Notes under the pieces: generated by a model
What the model saw: only the letters and a program-made list of their open reading frames with translations
What the model was told of the DNA's origin: nothing
Database searches by the model: none
Shown here: positions 30,870 through 40,364 of the stretch, in pieces
Position numbering within the stretch: the stretch's first letter is position 1
Layout: each line of letters starts with the position of its first letter
Position numbers and translations under genes: made by a program
Assembly: GCF_016613475.2 (NCBI RefSeq)
Contig: NZ_CP071517.1
Span: 3,534,001-3,598,000 of the forward strand
DNA: 64,000 nt
From: Lysobacter arenosi
GTDB lineage: Bacteria; Pseudomonadota; Gammaproteobacteria; Xanthomonadales; Xanthomonadaceae
Direction: 5' to 3'

Positions 30870-31685
30870 TCATGCAGTCACCGCCTGCAACCGGTTCGCC
30901 GGTACGCAACCCTCGATCGCCTGCGCGGTCTGCTCCAGTTGCGGCAGCACGTTCTCGAGCGCGTGGCGCGAGGCATCGGGGTGGTAGGGCATGGACACGT
31001 TGATGGCCGTGGCGATCCTGCCCTGCGCATTGCGCAGCGGCACCGCGATCGAGCACAGGCCCAGTTCCAGTTCCTGCTCGACGTAGGCGTAACCCTGCAT
31101 GCGCACGTCGGAGATGATCCGGCGCAGGCGGCGCAGGTCGGTCTGCGTGTGCGGCGTCAGCCGGGTCGGCTTGCACTGCGCCAGCCAGCTATCGAGTTCG
31201 GCATCGTCCAGGCCCGACAGCAGCACGCGGCCCATCGCCGCGCAGAACGCCGGCAGGCGCGCGCCGACGCCCAGGCTCACGCTCATCACGCGCTGGCCGG
31301 GCACGCGCAGCACGTAGACGATCGATTGCCCGTCGAGCACCGCCATCGAACTGCTCTGGCGCACCTTGCGCGCCAGGTCTTCCATCAGCGGCTGGGCCAA
31401 GTCGGTGAGGTTGAGCGAGCCCAGGTAGCCGAAGCCCAGTTCGAGCACGCGCGGGCCGAGCATGAACTCGCGGCCGACGGCGCGGACGTAACCCAGGTGC
31501 TGCAGGGTCAGGACCAGGCGCCGTGCCGCGGCGCGCGACAGTCCGGTGCGCGTGGCGATGTCGGCCAGGCCCAGGCGGTTGCGGTCGCGTCCGAAGGCCG
31601 ACAGTACCGACAGCCCGCGCGCCAGCGACTGCACGTAGTCGCCGCCATCCTCGAACTGGTCCGAGCCCTCTGCTTTCCTCGGCAT
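30870..31685 (-). CDS. IclR-family transcriptional regulator (PcaR/PcaU/PobR type)
   Basis: 271 aa. ATG 31685 has AAGGA 7 nt upstream; longer frames run into the operator region. N-terminal winged HTH (LGLADIATRTGLSRAAARRLVLTLQHLGYV, about 40-70), then the IclR effector domain (LGVGARLPAFCAAMGRVLLSGL; GYAYVEQELELGLCSIAVPLRN). This is the pattern of the oxoadipate/protocatechuate-responsive subgroup. It is divergent from the aminotransferase operon and just upstream of pcaF. Two inverted repeats at 31782-31815 are probably its binding sites. Confidence 0.88.
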   Translation of the reverse strand: MPRKAEGSDQFEDGGDYVQSLARGLSVLSAFGRDRNRLGLADIATRTGLSRAAARRLVLTLQHLGYVRAVGREFMLGPRVLELGFGYLGSLNLTDLAQPLMEDLARKVRQSSSMAVLDGQSIVYVLRVPGQRVMSVSLGVGARLPAFCAAMGRVLLSGLDDAELDSWLAQCKPTRLTPHTQTDLRRLRRIISDVRMQGYAYVEQELELGLCSIAVPLRNAQGRIATAINVSMPYHPDASRHALENVLPQLEQTAQAIEGCVPANRLQAVTA

Positions 31686-31750
31686 GCCGGGTTCCTTCGC
31701 TCCATCGTCGTGACGCGTTGCGGTCATCGCGCACATCGGCGCGGACCGGA

Positions 31751-31780
31751 TTGACGACGAGATTAGGGCTTCCGTAGAGT
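31751..31780 (+). promoter_or_regulatory. Candidate sigma70 promoter of the aminotransferase-CoA-transferase operon
   Basis: TTGACG (31751-31756), 18-bp spacer, TAGAGT (31775-31780). Transcription would start inside the first IclR-type inverted repeat, fitting repression. Called by eye; spacing is 1 bp over optimum. Confidence 0.4.
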
Positions 31781-31781
31781 G

Positions 31782-31815
31782 GTGCGCAATACGCACATCA
31801 GTGCGCATAGCGCAC
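31782..31815. promoter_or_regulatory. Pair of IclR-type operators, GTGCG-N5-CGCAC
   Basis: GTGCGCAATACGCAC (31782-31796) and GTGCGCATAGCGCAC (31801-31815) have identical 5-bp arms with 5-bp spacers. Their centres are 19 bp apart, nearly two helical turns. They lie between the divergent iclR and aminotransferase genes. PobR/PcaU-type IclR proteins are known to bind arrays of short inverted repeats. Confidence 0.75.
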
Positions 31816-31860
31816 AAATCTGTTGCTGGGGAGGCAGGCAGTCGATGGGGTCAGTCGATA

Positions 31861-33177
31861 GTGATTGCTGAGCGCGACAGTGTCCTGCACAGCTGGTCGG
31901 TGCAGGCCGACTGGGACGCACCGACCGTGGTCGGTGGTCGCGGCGCGCGCCTGCGCCTGGCCGATGGTCGCGAAATCCTCGACATGAGCAGCCTGGCCGA
32001 GTGCAGCAATCTCGGCCACCAGCATCCGCGCCTGATCGAGGCCATCCGCTCCCAGGCCGAGCGGCTGTGCTTCGTCACCAACGCCTGGGGTGCCACGCCG
32101 CGCGCCGAACTGGCACAGGCGCTGCTGGAGCGTTCCGGATTCGAGGGCGGACGGGTCTTCTTCACCCTCGGTGGCGCCGACGCCAACGAGCACGCCGTGC
32201 GGATCGCACGCCAGGCCGCGCGCAAGCCCGGTGGCGCCATCATCGCCCGCGAGCGCTCGTACCACGGTGCGACGCAGCTGGCGATGGCACTGTCCGGCGA
32301 CAGCCGCGCGCATTCGCTCGGCATCGATCCGCGCGCACTGGGCGTGCACCATGTGCCGCCGCCGTACGGCTATCGCTGCCCGTTTGGTGGCCGCGACGAA
32401 GTGCAATGCGGCGACCGCGCCGCCGCGGCCGTGGCCGATCGCATCGACGACCTCGGTGTCGACAAGGTCGCCGCCGTGATCATGGAGCCAGATGCCGGCA
32501 CCAACGGCATCGTCGCCCCCGACAACTACTGGCCGGCGCTGCGCAAGCACACCGCCGACCGCGGCGTCTGGCTGATCGCCGACGAGGTGATGAGCGCATT
32601 CGGTCGCTGTGGCGAATGGTTCGCCTGGCAGCGCCATGGCGAGGCCGGCCGTCCCGACCTGATGACGCTGGCCAAGGGCCTCACCGGCGCCGCGTTGCCG
32701 CTGGGCGCGGTGGTGCTCAGCGCCGAGGTTGCGGCGACGCTGGAGCACGAGATGCTGTACTCCGGCCTGACCTACTGCGGCCACCCGCTGGCCTGCGCCG
32801 CCGGCGTGGCGGCGTTGCGGGCCTATGAGGAAGAAGGCCTGATCGCGCGATCGCGCGCGCTGGGTGCGCAGTTGCTGGTGCAGTTGCAGCAGCTGCAGTC
32901 GCGCCATCGCGTCATTGGTGATGTGCGCGGCGGCCACGGTCTGTTCGCGGTGATCGAACTGGTCGCCGACCGCGATAGCCGCGCGCCGCTGGCGCCGTGG
33001 CCGCAGACACCGCCGGCGCTGAAGTCGCTGGTAGATACCGCGATGGCGCAGGGCGTCTCGTTCGCCACGCGCGGAAACCTGATCGTGCTGGCGCCGCCGC
33101 TGGTGGTCAGCGAGGCCGAACTGGCCGACGCGGTATCGCTGCTCGATCGCCTGCTGGCGCAGTTCTTCGCCAAATGA
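31861..33177 (+). CDS. PLP-dependent class III aminotransferase (omega/beta-amino acid type)
   Basis: 438 aa from GTG 31861; the alternative at 31801 lies inside the operators. Schiff-base lysine K272 (LAKGLTGAALPLG), PLP-phosphate loop LGGADANEHAVRIAR, and DEVMSAFGRCGEWFA around the cofactor aspartate. The N-terminal SWSVQADWDAPTVVGGRGARL is typical of taurine/beta-alanine:pyruvate-type omega-aminotransferases. It is the first gene of an operon with an aldehyde dehydrogenase and CoA-transferase. It should move an amino group from a non-alpha position to pyruvate or 2-oxoglutarate; the actual donor is unknown. Confidence 0.85.
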   Translation: MIAERDSVLHSWSVQADWDAPTVVGGRGARLRLADGREILDMSSLAECSNLGHQHPRLIEAIRSQAERLCFVTNAWGATPRAELAQALLERSGFEGGRVFFTLGGADANEHAVRIARQAARKPGGAIIARERSYHGATQLAMALSGDSRAHSLGIDPRALGVHHVPPPYGYRCPFGGRDEVQCGDRAAAAVADRIDDLGVDKVAAVIMEPDAGTNGIVAPDNYWPALRKHTADRGVWLIADEVMSAFGRCGEWFAWQRHGEAGRPDLMTLAKGLTGAALPLGAVVLSAEVAATLEHEMLYSGLTYCGHPLACAAGVAALRAYEEEGLIARSRALGAQLLVQLQQLQSRHRVIGDVRGGHGLFAVIELVADRDSRAPLAPWPQTPPALKSLVDTAMAQGVSFATRGNLIVLAPPLVVSEAELADAVSLLDRLLAQFFAK

Positions 33178-33237
33178 TCCCGAAAACAGACACGCCTTCA
33201 TCCATTCCGCGATCGTCCTGACCGCAGCGAGGCCGCC

Positions 33238-34806
33238 ATGAGCTTCCGCCTGACCTACGCCACGATGTTCAACCCGCCCGAGGCGATGCACGAGCGCTTC
33301 GAGGCCGCGATGGCCCGGGTCAGTGCCGACCTCGGCCGGCGCCACGAACTGTTCATCAACGGCGAGGACCGGCCGGCGGCGAACCACGCGCAGCGGCGCA
33401 GCCCGATCGACAGCGCGTTGTCGCTGGGCGAGTTCGCGCTGGCCAATGCCGGCGATGTCGACAGTGCGATGCGGGCCGCGCATGCCGCGTTCCCGGCCTG
33501 GCGCGCGTTGCCGGTGGCCGAGCGCGCACGCCTGATGCGCAAGGTCGGTGACCTGATGGAGGAGCGCGTCTACGACATCGCCGCGGCGCTGACCCTCGAA
33601 GTCGGCAAGAACCGCATGGAGGCGCTGGGCGAGGCTCAGGAGACGGTCGACTTCTTCCACTACTACGCCGACGACTACGAACAGAACGCCGGCTACGACC
33701 GGCCACTGCCGAACGACCCGCTCGAGGGCACCGTCTCGCGCAACCGCAGCGTGATGCGGCCGCACGGCGTGTGGGTGGTGATCGCGCCGTTCAACTTCCC
33801 GTTCGCGCTGGCCGGCGGACCGGTCGCCGCCGCGCTGGTCACCGGCAACACGGTGGTGGTCAAGGCCGCCAGCGACACGCCCTGGTCCGGCCGCCTGCTG
33901 GCCGACTGCATCCGCGACGCCGGCTTGCCGCCGGGCGTCTTCAACTACGTGTCCGGGTCGGGCCGCGAGGTCGGCGAGGCACTGGCGCAGCATCCGCTGA
34001 CCGCCGGCATCACCTTCACCGGCTCGGTCGGCGTGGGCATGCAGCTGTTGCGGCAGATGGCCGGCGGCGCCTATCCGCGGCCGTGCATCGCCGAGATGGG
34101 CGGCAAGAATCCGTGCATCGTCACCGAAAACGCCGACCTCGAGCGCGCCGCCACCGGCATCGTCCGTTCGGCCTTCGGCATGGGCGGGCAGAAGTGCTCG
34201 GCGCTGTCGCGGCTGTACGTGCACGACAGCGTTGCCGACCAGTTGATCGGACTGCTGCGCGGCAAGATCGAGGCGATCCGCATTGGCGATGCACGCAGTC
34301 GCGAGAACTGGCTTGGACCGGTCATCAACGACAGCGCCTACGGCAACTACGCCCACTACATGCAGCAGCTGCAGTCCGATGGCGCGACCGTGGTCGCCGG
34401 CGGGCGCCAGTTGCGCGATGGCGACCTGGCGCGTGGCTACTACGTCGAGCCGGTGCTGGCCGAGGCCGACCTGGCGCACCCGCTGTGGAAGCAGGAGATG
34501 TTCCTGCCGATCGTGATGCTGCACCGCTATCGCGACCGCGAACACGCGATGCGCCTGGCCAACGACACCGACATGGGCCTCACCGCCGGCTTCTATGGCG
34601 GCAGCGACGAAGTGCCGTGGTTCCAGGACCGCATCGAAGCCGGCGTGACCTACGCCAACCGTCCGCAAGGCGCGACCACCGGCGCCTGGCCGGGCTACCA
34701 GCCGTTCGGCGGATGGAAGGGCTCGGGCTCGACCGGCAAGGCGATCGCCTCGTTCTATTACCTGCAGCAGTACCTGCGCGAACAGTCGCGCACGGTCGTG
34801 GAGTAA
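33238..34806 (+). CDS. Aldehyde dehydrogenase of the 1-pyrroline-5-carboxylate dehydrogenase type
   Basis: 522 aa. Catalytic C320 (GGQKCSAL) and general base E286 (EMGGKNPC); NAD site ITFTGSVGVGM. The N-terminus (RLTYATMFNPPEAMHERFEAA) and RSPIDSALSLGEFALAN are characteristic of the glutamate-gamma-semialdehyde dehydrogenase branch, not of succinate-semialdehyde enzymes. It may act on a longer amino-aldehyde here, given the neighbouring CoA-transferase and thiolase. It is followed 7 bp later by the CoA-transferase alpha gene. Confidence 0.85.
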   Translation: MSFRLTYATMFNPPEAMHERFEAAMARVSADLGRRHELFINGEDRPAANHAQRRSPIDSALSLGEFALANAGDVDSAMRAAHAAFPAWRALPVAERARLMRKVGDLMEERVYDIAAALTLEVGKNRMEALGEAQETVDFFHYYADDYEQNAGYDRPLPNDPLEGTVSRNRSVMRPHGVWVVIAPFNFPFALAGGPVAAALVTGNTVVVKAASDTPWSGRLLADCIRDAGLPPGVFNYVSGSGREVGEALAQHPLTAGITFTGSVGVGMQLLRQMAGGAYPRPCIAEMGGKNPCIVTENADLERAATGIVRSAFGMGGQKCSALSRLYVHDSVADQLIGLLRGKIEAIRIGDARSRENWLGPVINDSAYGNYAHYMQQLQSDGATVVAGGRQLRDGDLARGYYVEPVLAEADLAHPLWKQEMFLPIVMLHRYRDREHAMRLANDTDMGLTAGFYGGSDEVPWFQDRIEAGVTYANRPQGATTGAWPGYQPFGGWKGSGSTGKAIASFYYLQQYLREQSRTVVE

Positions 34807-34813
34807 GCGGTCG

Positions 34814-35662
34814 ATGCGATTGATGCCGTTGCGCGAAGCACTCGCCGCCCATGTCGCCGACGGCGACTGCGTGGCACTGGAAGGTTTCACCCACCTGATT
34901 CCGTTCGCCGCCGGCCACGAGTTGATCCGCCAGGGCCGGCGCAACCTGCACCTGGTGCGGATGACGCCGGACCTGATCTACGACCAGTTGATCGGCATGG
35001 GTTGCGCGAAGCGGCTGACGTTTTCCTGGGGCGGCAATCCGGGCATCGGCTCGCTGCACCGGCTGCGTGATGCGGTCGAGCACGGCTGGCCGCGGCCGCT
35101 GGAACTCGACGAGCACAGCCACGCCGGCATGGCGGCGGCGTTCTGCGCCGGCGCGGCGCGGCTGCCGTTCGGCATGCTGCGCGGCTATCTCGACAACGAC
35201 CTCGACAAGGTCAATCCGCGCATCGGCCGCATCGAGTGCCCGTTCACCGGCGAGCGCCTGGCGGCGGTGCCGGCGATCAATCCCGACGTCACCATCCTGC
35301 ATGCGCAGTGCGCCGACCGCGAAGGCAACGTCGCCATCCAGGGCATCATCGGCGCGCAGCGCGAAGCAGCGCTGGCGGCCGGTGCGCTGGTGGTCACGGT
35401 CGAAGAGATCGTCGACCAGCTGGCGCCGGCCATGAACGGCATCGTCCTGCCGCACTGGACGGTGGACGCGGTGGTGCATTGCCCGGGTGGTGCCTACCCG
35501 TCCTACGCACATGGCCATTACTCGCGCGACAACAGCTTCTATCAGCGCTGGGACGCGATCTCGCGCGACCGCGACGGCTTCAACGACTGGATGCGCGCGC
35601 ACGTGCTGGAAACCAACGACCACGCCGGCTTCCTCGCCAGCCTGCGGGCGGAGGCGGCATGA
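34814..35662 (+). CDS. catI: 3-oxoadipate CoA-transferase alpha subunit-like (CatI type)
   Basis: 282 aa. ATG 34814 with GGAG upstream. CoA-transferase family I alpha features: VADGDCVALEGFTHLIPFAAGHE, NPGIGSLHRLRDAVEHG, ILHAQCADREGNVAIQG. The size and sequence fit the CatI/GctA subgroup in which alpha and beta are separate genes. Its stop overlaps the beta subunit start (ATGA), as expected for a heteromer. It would transfer CoA from succinyl-CoA to an oxo-dicarboxylate such as 3-oxoadipate. Glutaconate or another substrate remains possible. Confidence 0.82.
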   Translation: MRLMPLREALAAHVADGDCVALEGFTHLIPFAAGHELIRQGRRNLHLVRMTPDLIYDQLIGMGCAKRLTFSWGGNPGIGSLHRLRDAVEHGWPRPLELDEHSHAGMAAAFCAGAARLPFGMLRGYLDNDLDKVNPRIGRIECPFTGERLAAVPAINPDVTILHAQCADREGNVAIQGIIGAQREAALAAGALVVTVEEIVDQLAPAMNGIVLPHWTVDAVVHCPGGAYPSYAHGHYSRDNSFYQRWDAISRDRDGFNDWMRAHVLETNDHAGFLASLRAEAA

Positions 35663-36453
35663 GCGCAGCCACCCGCGATGAATGGATGACAGTGGCGGCC
35701 GCGCGCATGCTGTGGAACCGCTGCGTCTGCTTCGTCGGCATCGGCCTGCCGAGTGCGGCCTGCAACCTGGCGCGGTTCACGCATGCACCCGACATCGTGC
35801 TGATCTACGAGTCGGGCACGATCGGCACGCGGCCGGACGTGCTGCCGCTGTCGATCGGCGACGGCGAACTGGCGCAGACCGCGTCGTTCGTGGTGCCGCT
35901 GCCGGAAGTGTTCAGCCACTACCTGCAGGCCGGACGGGTCGATGTCGGTTTCCTCGGCGCGGCCCAGATCGACCGCTACGGCAACCTCAACAGCACCGTG
36001 ATCGGACCTTACGAGTCCCCGACCACGCGCCTGCCGGGCGCCGGTGGTGCGCCGGAGATCGCGGCGCATGCGCGCCAGACCTTCGTCATGCTCAAGGCGT
36101 CGCCGCGCAGCCTCGTGGAGCAGCTGGATTTCCGCACCTCCGCCGGCTATCTCGATGGCCACGGCGCGCGCGCCAGGACCGGTGCGACCGGCGACGGCCC
36201 GCGCGCGGTCATCACCGATTTCGGCATCCTCACCCCGCACCCGCGCAGCGACGAGCTGCGACTGAGCGCGCTCTACGCCGGCGCCACCGTCGAGGAGGCC
36301 CGCGCGGCGGTGGCCTCGCCGTTGCTGCTGGCCGAGACGGTGGAAACCATCGCCGCGCCGAGCGAGTCGGAGCTGGCGATCCTGCGCGCGCTGCATGCGC
36401 GCACGCGCGAGGCCCATTCGCGGCCGGTAGTGCTGCCGACCCTCCTGACCTGA
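35659..36453 (+). CDS. catJ: 3-oxoadipate CoA-transferase beta subunit-like (CatJ type)
   Basis: 264 aa. Start at 35659 in ATGA overlap with the alpha gene. The catalytic glutamate is in LIYESGTIGTRPD. TVAAARMLWNRCVCFVGIGL, VGFLGAAQIDRYGNLN and RLPGAGGAPEIA match CatJ of the beta-ketoadipate pathway closely in order and spacing. With PcaF it would complete oxoadipate to succinyl-CoA plus acetyl-CoA. Confidence 0.85.
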   Translation: MSAATRDEWMTVAAARMLWNRCVCFVGIGLPSAACNLARFTHAPDIVLIYESGTIGTRPDVLPLSIGDGELAQTASFVVPLPEVFSHYLQAGRVDVGFLGAAQIDRYGNLNSTVIGPYESPTTRLPGAGGAPEIAAHARQTFVMLKASPRSLVEQLDFRTSAGYLDGHGARARTGATGDGPRAVITDFGILTPHPRSDELRLSALYAGATVEEARAAVASPLLLAETVETIAAPSESELAILRALHARTREAHSRPVVLPTLLT

Positions 36454-36494
36454 CACTGCACGCCATCCAAGTGCACGCCACCCAAGAGCACGCC

Positions 36495-37826
36495 ATGCGC
36501 AACGACCACATCCGTACCGAACTGCCTGGCCCGAAGGCGCGCGCGATGATCGAGCGCGACGCGCGCGTGATCTCGCCGTCGTACCCGCGCGACTACCCGT
36601 TCGTGATGTCGCACGGCCGCGGCACGCAGGTCTGGGACGTCGATGGCAACCGTTTCCTCGATTTCGCCGCCGGCATCGCCGTATGCAGCACCGGCCACGC
36701 CCACCCGCAGGTGGTGCAGGCGGTGAAGGACGCGGCCGACCAGTTCCTGCATATCTCCAGCGATTACTGGCACGAGCAGATGACCGGGCTCGGCGAGCGC
36801 CTGGCGAAGATCGCACCAATGAAAGGCGGGGAAGCCATGAGCTTCCTGTGCCAGTCCGGCACCGAGTCGGTGGAAGCGGCGATCAAGCTGGCGCGCTACG
36901 TCACCGGCCGGCCGCGTTTCATCGGTTTCCTCGGCGGCTTCCACGGTCGCTCGATGGGCTCGCTGGCCTTCACCTCCAGCAAGTACACGCAGCAGAAGGG
37001 CTTCTTCGCCACGATGCCGGGCGTCACCCACGTGCCCTACCCGAATCCGTACCGGCCGCTGTTCGCCGGCACCGACCAGGGCGTGGCCGTGCTCGACTAC
37101 ATCCGCATGCTGTTCGAACGCAGCGTGCCGGCGGCCGAAGTCGCCGGCATCCTGGTCGAGCCGATCCAGGGCGAGGGCGGCTATGTCGTGCCGCCCGACA
37201 GCTTCCTCGCCGGGCTGCGCGAGCTGTGCGACGAGCACGGCATCCTGCTGATCTTCGACGAAGTGCAGTCGGGCATCGGCCGCAGCGGCCGCATGTTCGC
37301 CAGCCAGCATTGGGGCGTGAAGCCCGACATCATGACCCTGGCCAAGGGCCTCGGCTCGGGCTTGCCGATCGGTGCGATGGTCGCCTCGGCCAGCCTGATG
37401 TCGCAGTGGAAGCGCGGCGCGCACGGCAACACCTACGGCGGCAACCCGCTCGCCTGCGCGGCGGCCAATGCCACCATCGACCTGGTCGCCGGTGGTTTCG
37501 CCGACAACGCCGAGCAGGCCGGTGGTTACTTCACCTCCAAGTTGCGCGAGCTGATGCGCGACTACGCCTGCATCGGCGAAGTCCGCGGCCGCGGCCTGAT
37601 GATCGGCATGGAGCTGGTCGAATCCGATCCGGCGCGCACGCCGGCGCGGGCGCTGTGCGATGCGGTCATCACCCGCGCGTTCCACAACGGCCTGTTGCTG
37701 CTGTCGTGCGGCACCAGCACGGTGCGCTTCATGCCGCCGTTGAACGTTGAACGCGCCGAGATCGACGAGGCGATCGCGCTGCTGCGGATTAGTCTCGACG
37801 AAGCGCTGGCCGGAACGCGGGGCTGA
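36495..37826 (+). CDS. PLP-dependent class III aminotransferase (GABA-aminotransferase-like)
   Basis: 443 aa. ATG 36495. Schiff-base K284 (LAKGLGSGLPIGAM), PLP loop CQSGTESVEAAIKLAR, EPIQGEGGYVVPP and DEVQSGIGRSGRMFA are standard for GabT/DavT-like omega-aminotransferases. It is a second, distinct class III enzyme in the same operon (41 bp after catJ), so two amino groups or two related substrates are probably handled. The specificity is not predictable. The PHP-domain gene starts 5 bp downstream. Confidence 0.87.
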   Translation: MRNDHIRTELPGPKARAMIERDARVISPSYPRDYPFVMSHGRGTQVWDVDGNRFLDFAAGIAVCSTGHAHPQVVQAVKDAADQFLHISSDYWHEQMTGLGERLAKIAPMKGGEAMSFLCQSGTESVEAAIKLARYVTGRPRFIGFLGGFHGRSMGSLAFTSSKYTQQKGFFATMPGVTHVPYPNPYRPLFAGTDQGVAVLDYIRMLFERSVPAAEVAGILVEPIQGEGGYVVPPDSFLAGLRELCDEHGILLIFDEVQSGIGRSGRMFASQHWGVKPDIMTLAKGLGSGLPIGAMVASASLMSQWKRGAHGNTYGGNPLACAAANATIDLVAGGFADNAEQAGGYFTSKLRELMRDYACIGEVRGRGLMIGMELVESDPARTPARALCDAVITRAFHNGLLLLSCGTSTVRFMPPLNVERAEIDEAIALLRISLDEALAGTRG

Positions 37827-37831
37827 GCCGG

Positions 37832-40360
37832 GTGCGCTGCCGCCGTCCGCGTATCTCCGCCGTGTTGCTGCTGGCGGTCGCGCTCGCAGGCGTGGACACG
37901 GCCGTCGCGGCCGGTCGCGAGCCCGTGCTCAAGCAGGTCGACCTGCCGCACAGCTACTACTGGCGCGAGCTCTACCTGCCGCAGCTGACCACCGGCCCGT
38001 CGTCGGCGAGTTTCCTGTCCGATGGCCAGTCGCTGGTGTACAGCATGGCCGGCTCGCTCTGGCGCCAGCGCATCGGCGAGACCGAAGCGGTCGAACTCAC
38101 CCACGCGCAGGGCGCCTACGACTACCAGCCCGATGTCGCCCGCGACGGACGCAGCGTGGTGTTCACCCGCTACGACGGCGCCGGCATGGAACTGTGGCGG
38201 CTCGACCTCGCAAGCGGCCGAGCGCAGGCACTGACCACTGGCGGCGCGATAAATGTCGAGCCGCGACTTTCGCCCGACGGCAAGCGCATCGCCTGGGTGT
38301 CGACGCAGGGCACCGGGCATTTCAACCTGTTCATCGCCGAGATCGACGGCAACGGCCTGCACAACGCCAGGCTGTTGCTGGGCGAGCGCCGCAGCACGCT
38401 CGATCGCTACTACTACTCGGCGGTCGACCACGCGATCAATCCGTCGTGGTCGCCCGATGGCAAGCGGATTGTTTTCGTCGGCAACGCAGAAATCGCCTGG
38501 GGCAGCGGTGACATCTGGTCGGTCAGTCTCAACACCCGCGCCCCGGTCCGCATCCTGCGCGAGGAAACCAGCTGGAGCGCGCGTCCGGAACTGGCGCCCG
38601 ATGGCCGTCGCCTGCTGTACGCCGGCTACCACGGTCGCCAGACCCACCAGCTGTGGCTGAGCACGATCGATGGCGCGCCGCCGCTGCCGCTGACCTTTGG
38701 CGAAGGCGATCGCCGCAACGCACGCTGGTCGCCCGATGGTCGCCGCATCGCCTTCATCGGCCAGGACGCGAACGGCAATAGCGCCTTGTCGGTGATGGAG
38801 GTGATCGGCGGTGCGACGCAGGCGGTGCTGGCGAAACAGCGACGCACGCTGGCGCCGACCGCACGCCTGCAGATCCAGGTCCGCGACGGTCGCGGCCGCG
38901 ACGTGCCCGCGCGCGTGAGCGTGCAGGGCAGCGACGCCCGCGCACACGCACCGGCCGATGCCTGGATGCATGCCGACGACGGCTTCGACCGCGCGGCGCA
39001 GGCGACCGAGAGCCACTACTTCCATTGCGCTTCGCCGTGCCTGCTCGACGTGCCGGCCGGGAGCACGTCGGTCACCGTGCAGCACGGCTTCGCCCACGTG
39101 CCGTGGGCGCGCAGGCTCGACCTGGCCGCGGGCAGCACGACCACGCTGCACGCCGACCTGCAGGCACAGGCGCTGCCGTCCGCGTTCGGCAAGTGGCTTA
39201 GCGCCGACCTGCACGTGCACATGAACTACGGCGGGCACTACTTCAACTCGCCGTCCCATCTGGCCCTGCAGGCGCGTGCCGAGGACCTCGACGTCGTCGA
39301 GAACCTGATCGTCAACAAGGAACAGCGCATCCCCGACATCGGCCACTTCGGCGAGTCGGTGGATACCGGCCCGGTGCGCATCGCCAATGCGCAGGAATTC
39401 CACACCAGCTTCTGGGGCCACCTGGGCCTGCTCAACCTGCGCGACCACTACCTCACCCCGGACTTCTCCGCCTACCGCCACACGGCGATGGCCAGCCCGT
39501 ACCCGCACAACGGCGTGATCGCCGATCTGGCGCATGCGCAGCAGGGCGTGGTGGGCTACGTGCATCCGTTCGACACCGTGCCCGACCCGGCCAAGGATCC
39601 GGTGCTGAGCCACCAGCTGCCGGCCGACGTCGCCAACGGCAAGGTCGACTACCTCGAAGTGGTCGGCTTCAGCGATCACAAGGCCACCGCCGCGGTCTGG
39701 TACCGGCTGTTGAACCTCGGCTACCGGCTGCCGGCCGGGGCCGGCACCGATGCCATGGCCAACTACGCGTCGTTGCGCGGGCCAGTGGGAATGAACCGCG
39801 TGTTCCTCGAACAGCGCGGCGGCGACGACCTGCTGGCATCGCTGAAGCAGGGGCACAGCTTCGTCAGCAACGGCCCGCTGCTTGGACTGCTGGTGGCCGA
39901 CCGCAAGCCTGGCGACACGCTGGCGATGGCTGCGCCGGGTCCCACGAAGTACAAGGTCGCGCTGCGCTCGCCGGTGGCCGTCGATCACCTGGAGCTCGTC
40001 CACAACGGCCAGGTCGTGAAGCAGTTCGAACTCGGCGGCGACCGCCGCAGCTTCGATGGCGAGGGCGAAGTGGACGTGGCGCAGGGCGGCTGGCTGCTGC
40101 TGCGCGCCTCGAACGACGGCGCCGACCCGCAGCTGCTGGACCTGTACCCGTACGCGACCACCAATCCGGTCTGGCTCGACGTCCCGGGCGGTGCGCCGCC
40201 CGCCCGCGAGGACGCCGCCTACTTCGCCGCCTGGCTCGGCCGCGTGATCGAAGCCGCAGCCGCCCGCGACGACTACAACGACGCCGAAGAAAAACGTGCG
40301 ACGCTCGACTACCTGAGCGCGGCGCAGGCCATCTACCAGGGAAAGGCGCGGGGGAAATGA
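37832..40360 (+). CDS. Exported CehA/McbA-family metallohydrolase with N-terminal TolB-like propeller
   Basis: 842 aa from GTG 37832. Signal peptide (RISAVLLLAVALAGVDTAVA). Residues about 50-330 contain PD40/TolB repeats (SPDGKRIAWVS, SPDGKRIVFVG, APDGRRLLYAG, SPDGRRIAFIG). The PHP metal motif DLHVHMNYGG starts near 459, followed by GYVHPFDTVPD and AGAGTDAMANYASLRGPVG. CehA and McbA hydrolyse aryl carbamates, but most homologues are unassigned; secretion beside peptidases suggests an amide or ester substrate outside the cytoplasm. It is in close spacing with flanking genes. Confidence 0.85.
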   Translation: MRCRRPRISAVLLLAVALAGVDTAVAAGREPVLKQVDLPHSYYWRELYLPQLTTGPSSASFLSDGQSLVYSMAGSLWRQRIGETEAVELTHAQGAYDYQPDVARDGRSVVFTRYDGAGMELWRLDLASGRAQALTTGGAINVEPRLSPDGKRIAWVSTQGTGHFNLFIAEIDGNGLHNARLLLGERRSTLDRYYYSAVDHAINPSWSPDGKRIVFVGNAEIAWGSGDIWSVSLNTRAPVRILREETSWSARPELAPDGRRLLYAGYHGRQTHQLWLSTIDGAPPLPLTFGEGDRRNARWSPDGRRIAFIGQDANGNSALSVMEVIGGATQAVLAKQRRTLAPTARLQIQVRDGRGRDVPARVSVQGSDARAHAPADAWMHADDGFDRAAQATESHYFHCASPCLLDVPAGSTSVTVQHGFAHVPWARRLDLAAGSTTTLHADLQAQALPSAFGKWLSADLHVHMNYGGHYFNSPSHLALQARAEDLDVVENLIVNKEQRIPDIGHFGESVDTGPVRIANAQEFHTSFWGHLGLLNLRDHYLTPDFSAYRHTAMASPYPHNGVIADLAHAQQGVVGYVHPFDTVPDPAKDPVLSHQLPADVANGKVDYLEVVGFSDHKATAAVWYRLLNLGYRLPAGAGTDAMANYASLRGPVGMNRVFLEQRGGDDLLASLKQGHSFVSNGPLLGLLVADRKPGDTLAMAAPGPTKYKVALRSPVAVDHLELVHNGQVVKQFELGGDRRSFDGEGEVDVAQGGWLLLRASNDGADPQLLDLYPYATTNPVWLDVPGGAPPAREDAAYFAAWLGRVIEAAAARDDYNDAEEKRATLDYLSAAQAIYQGKARGK

Positions 40361-40364
40361 GCTG

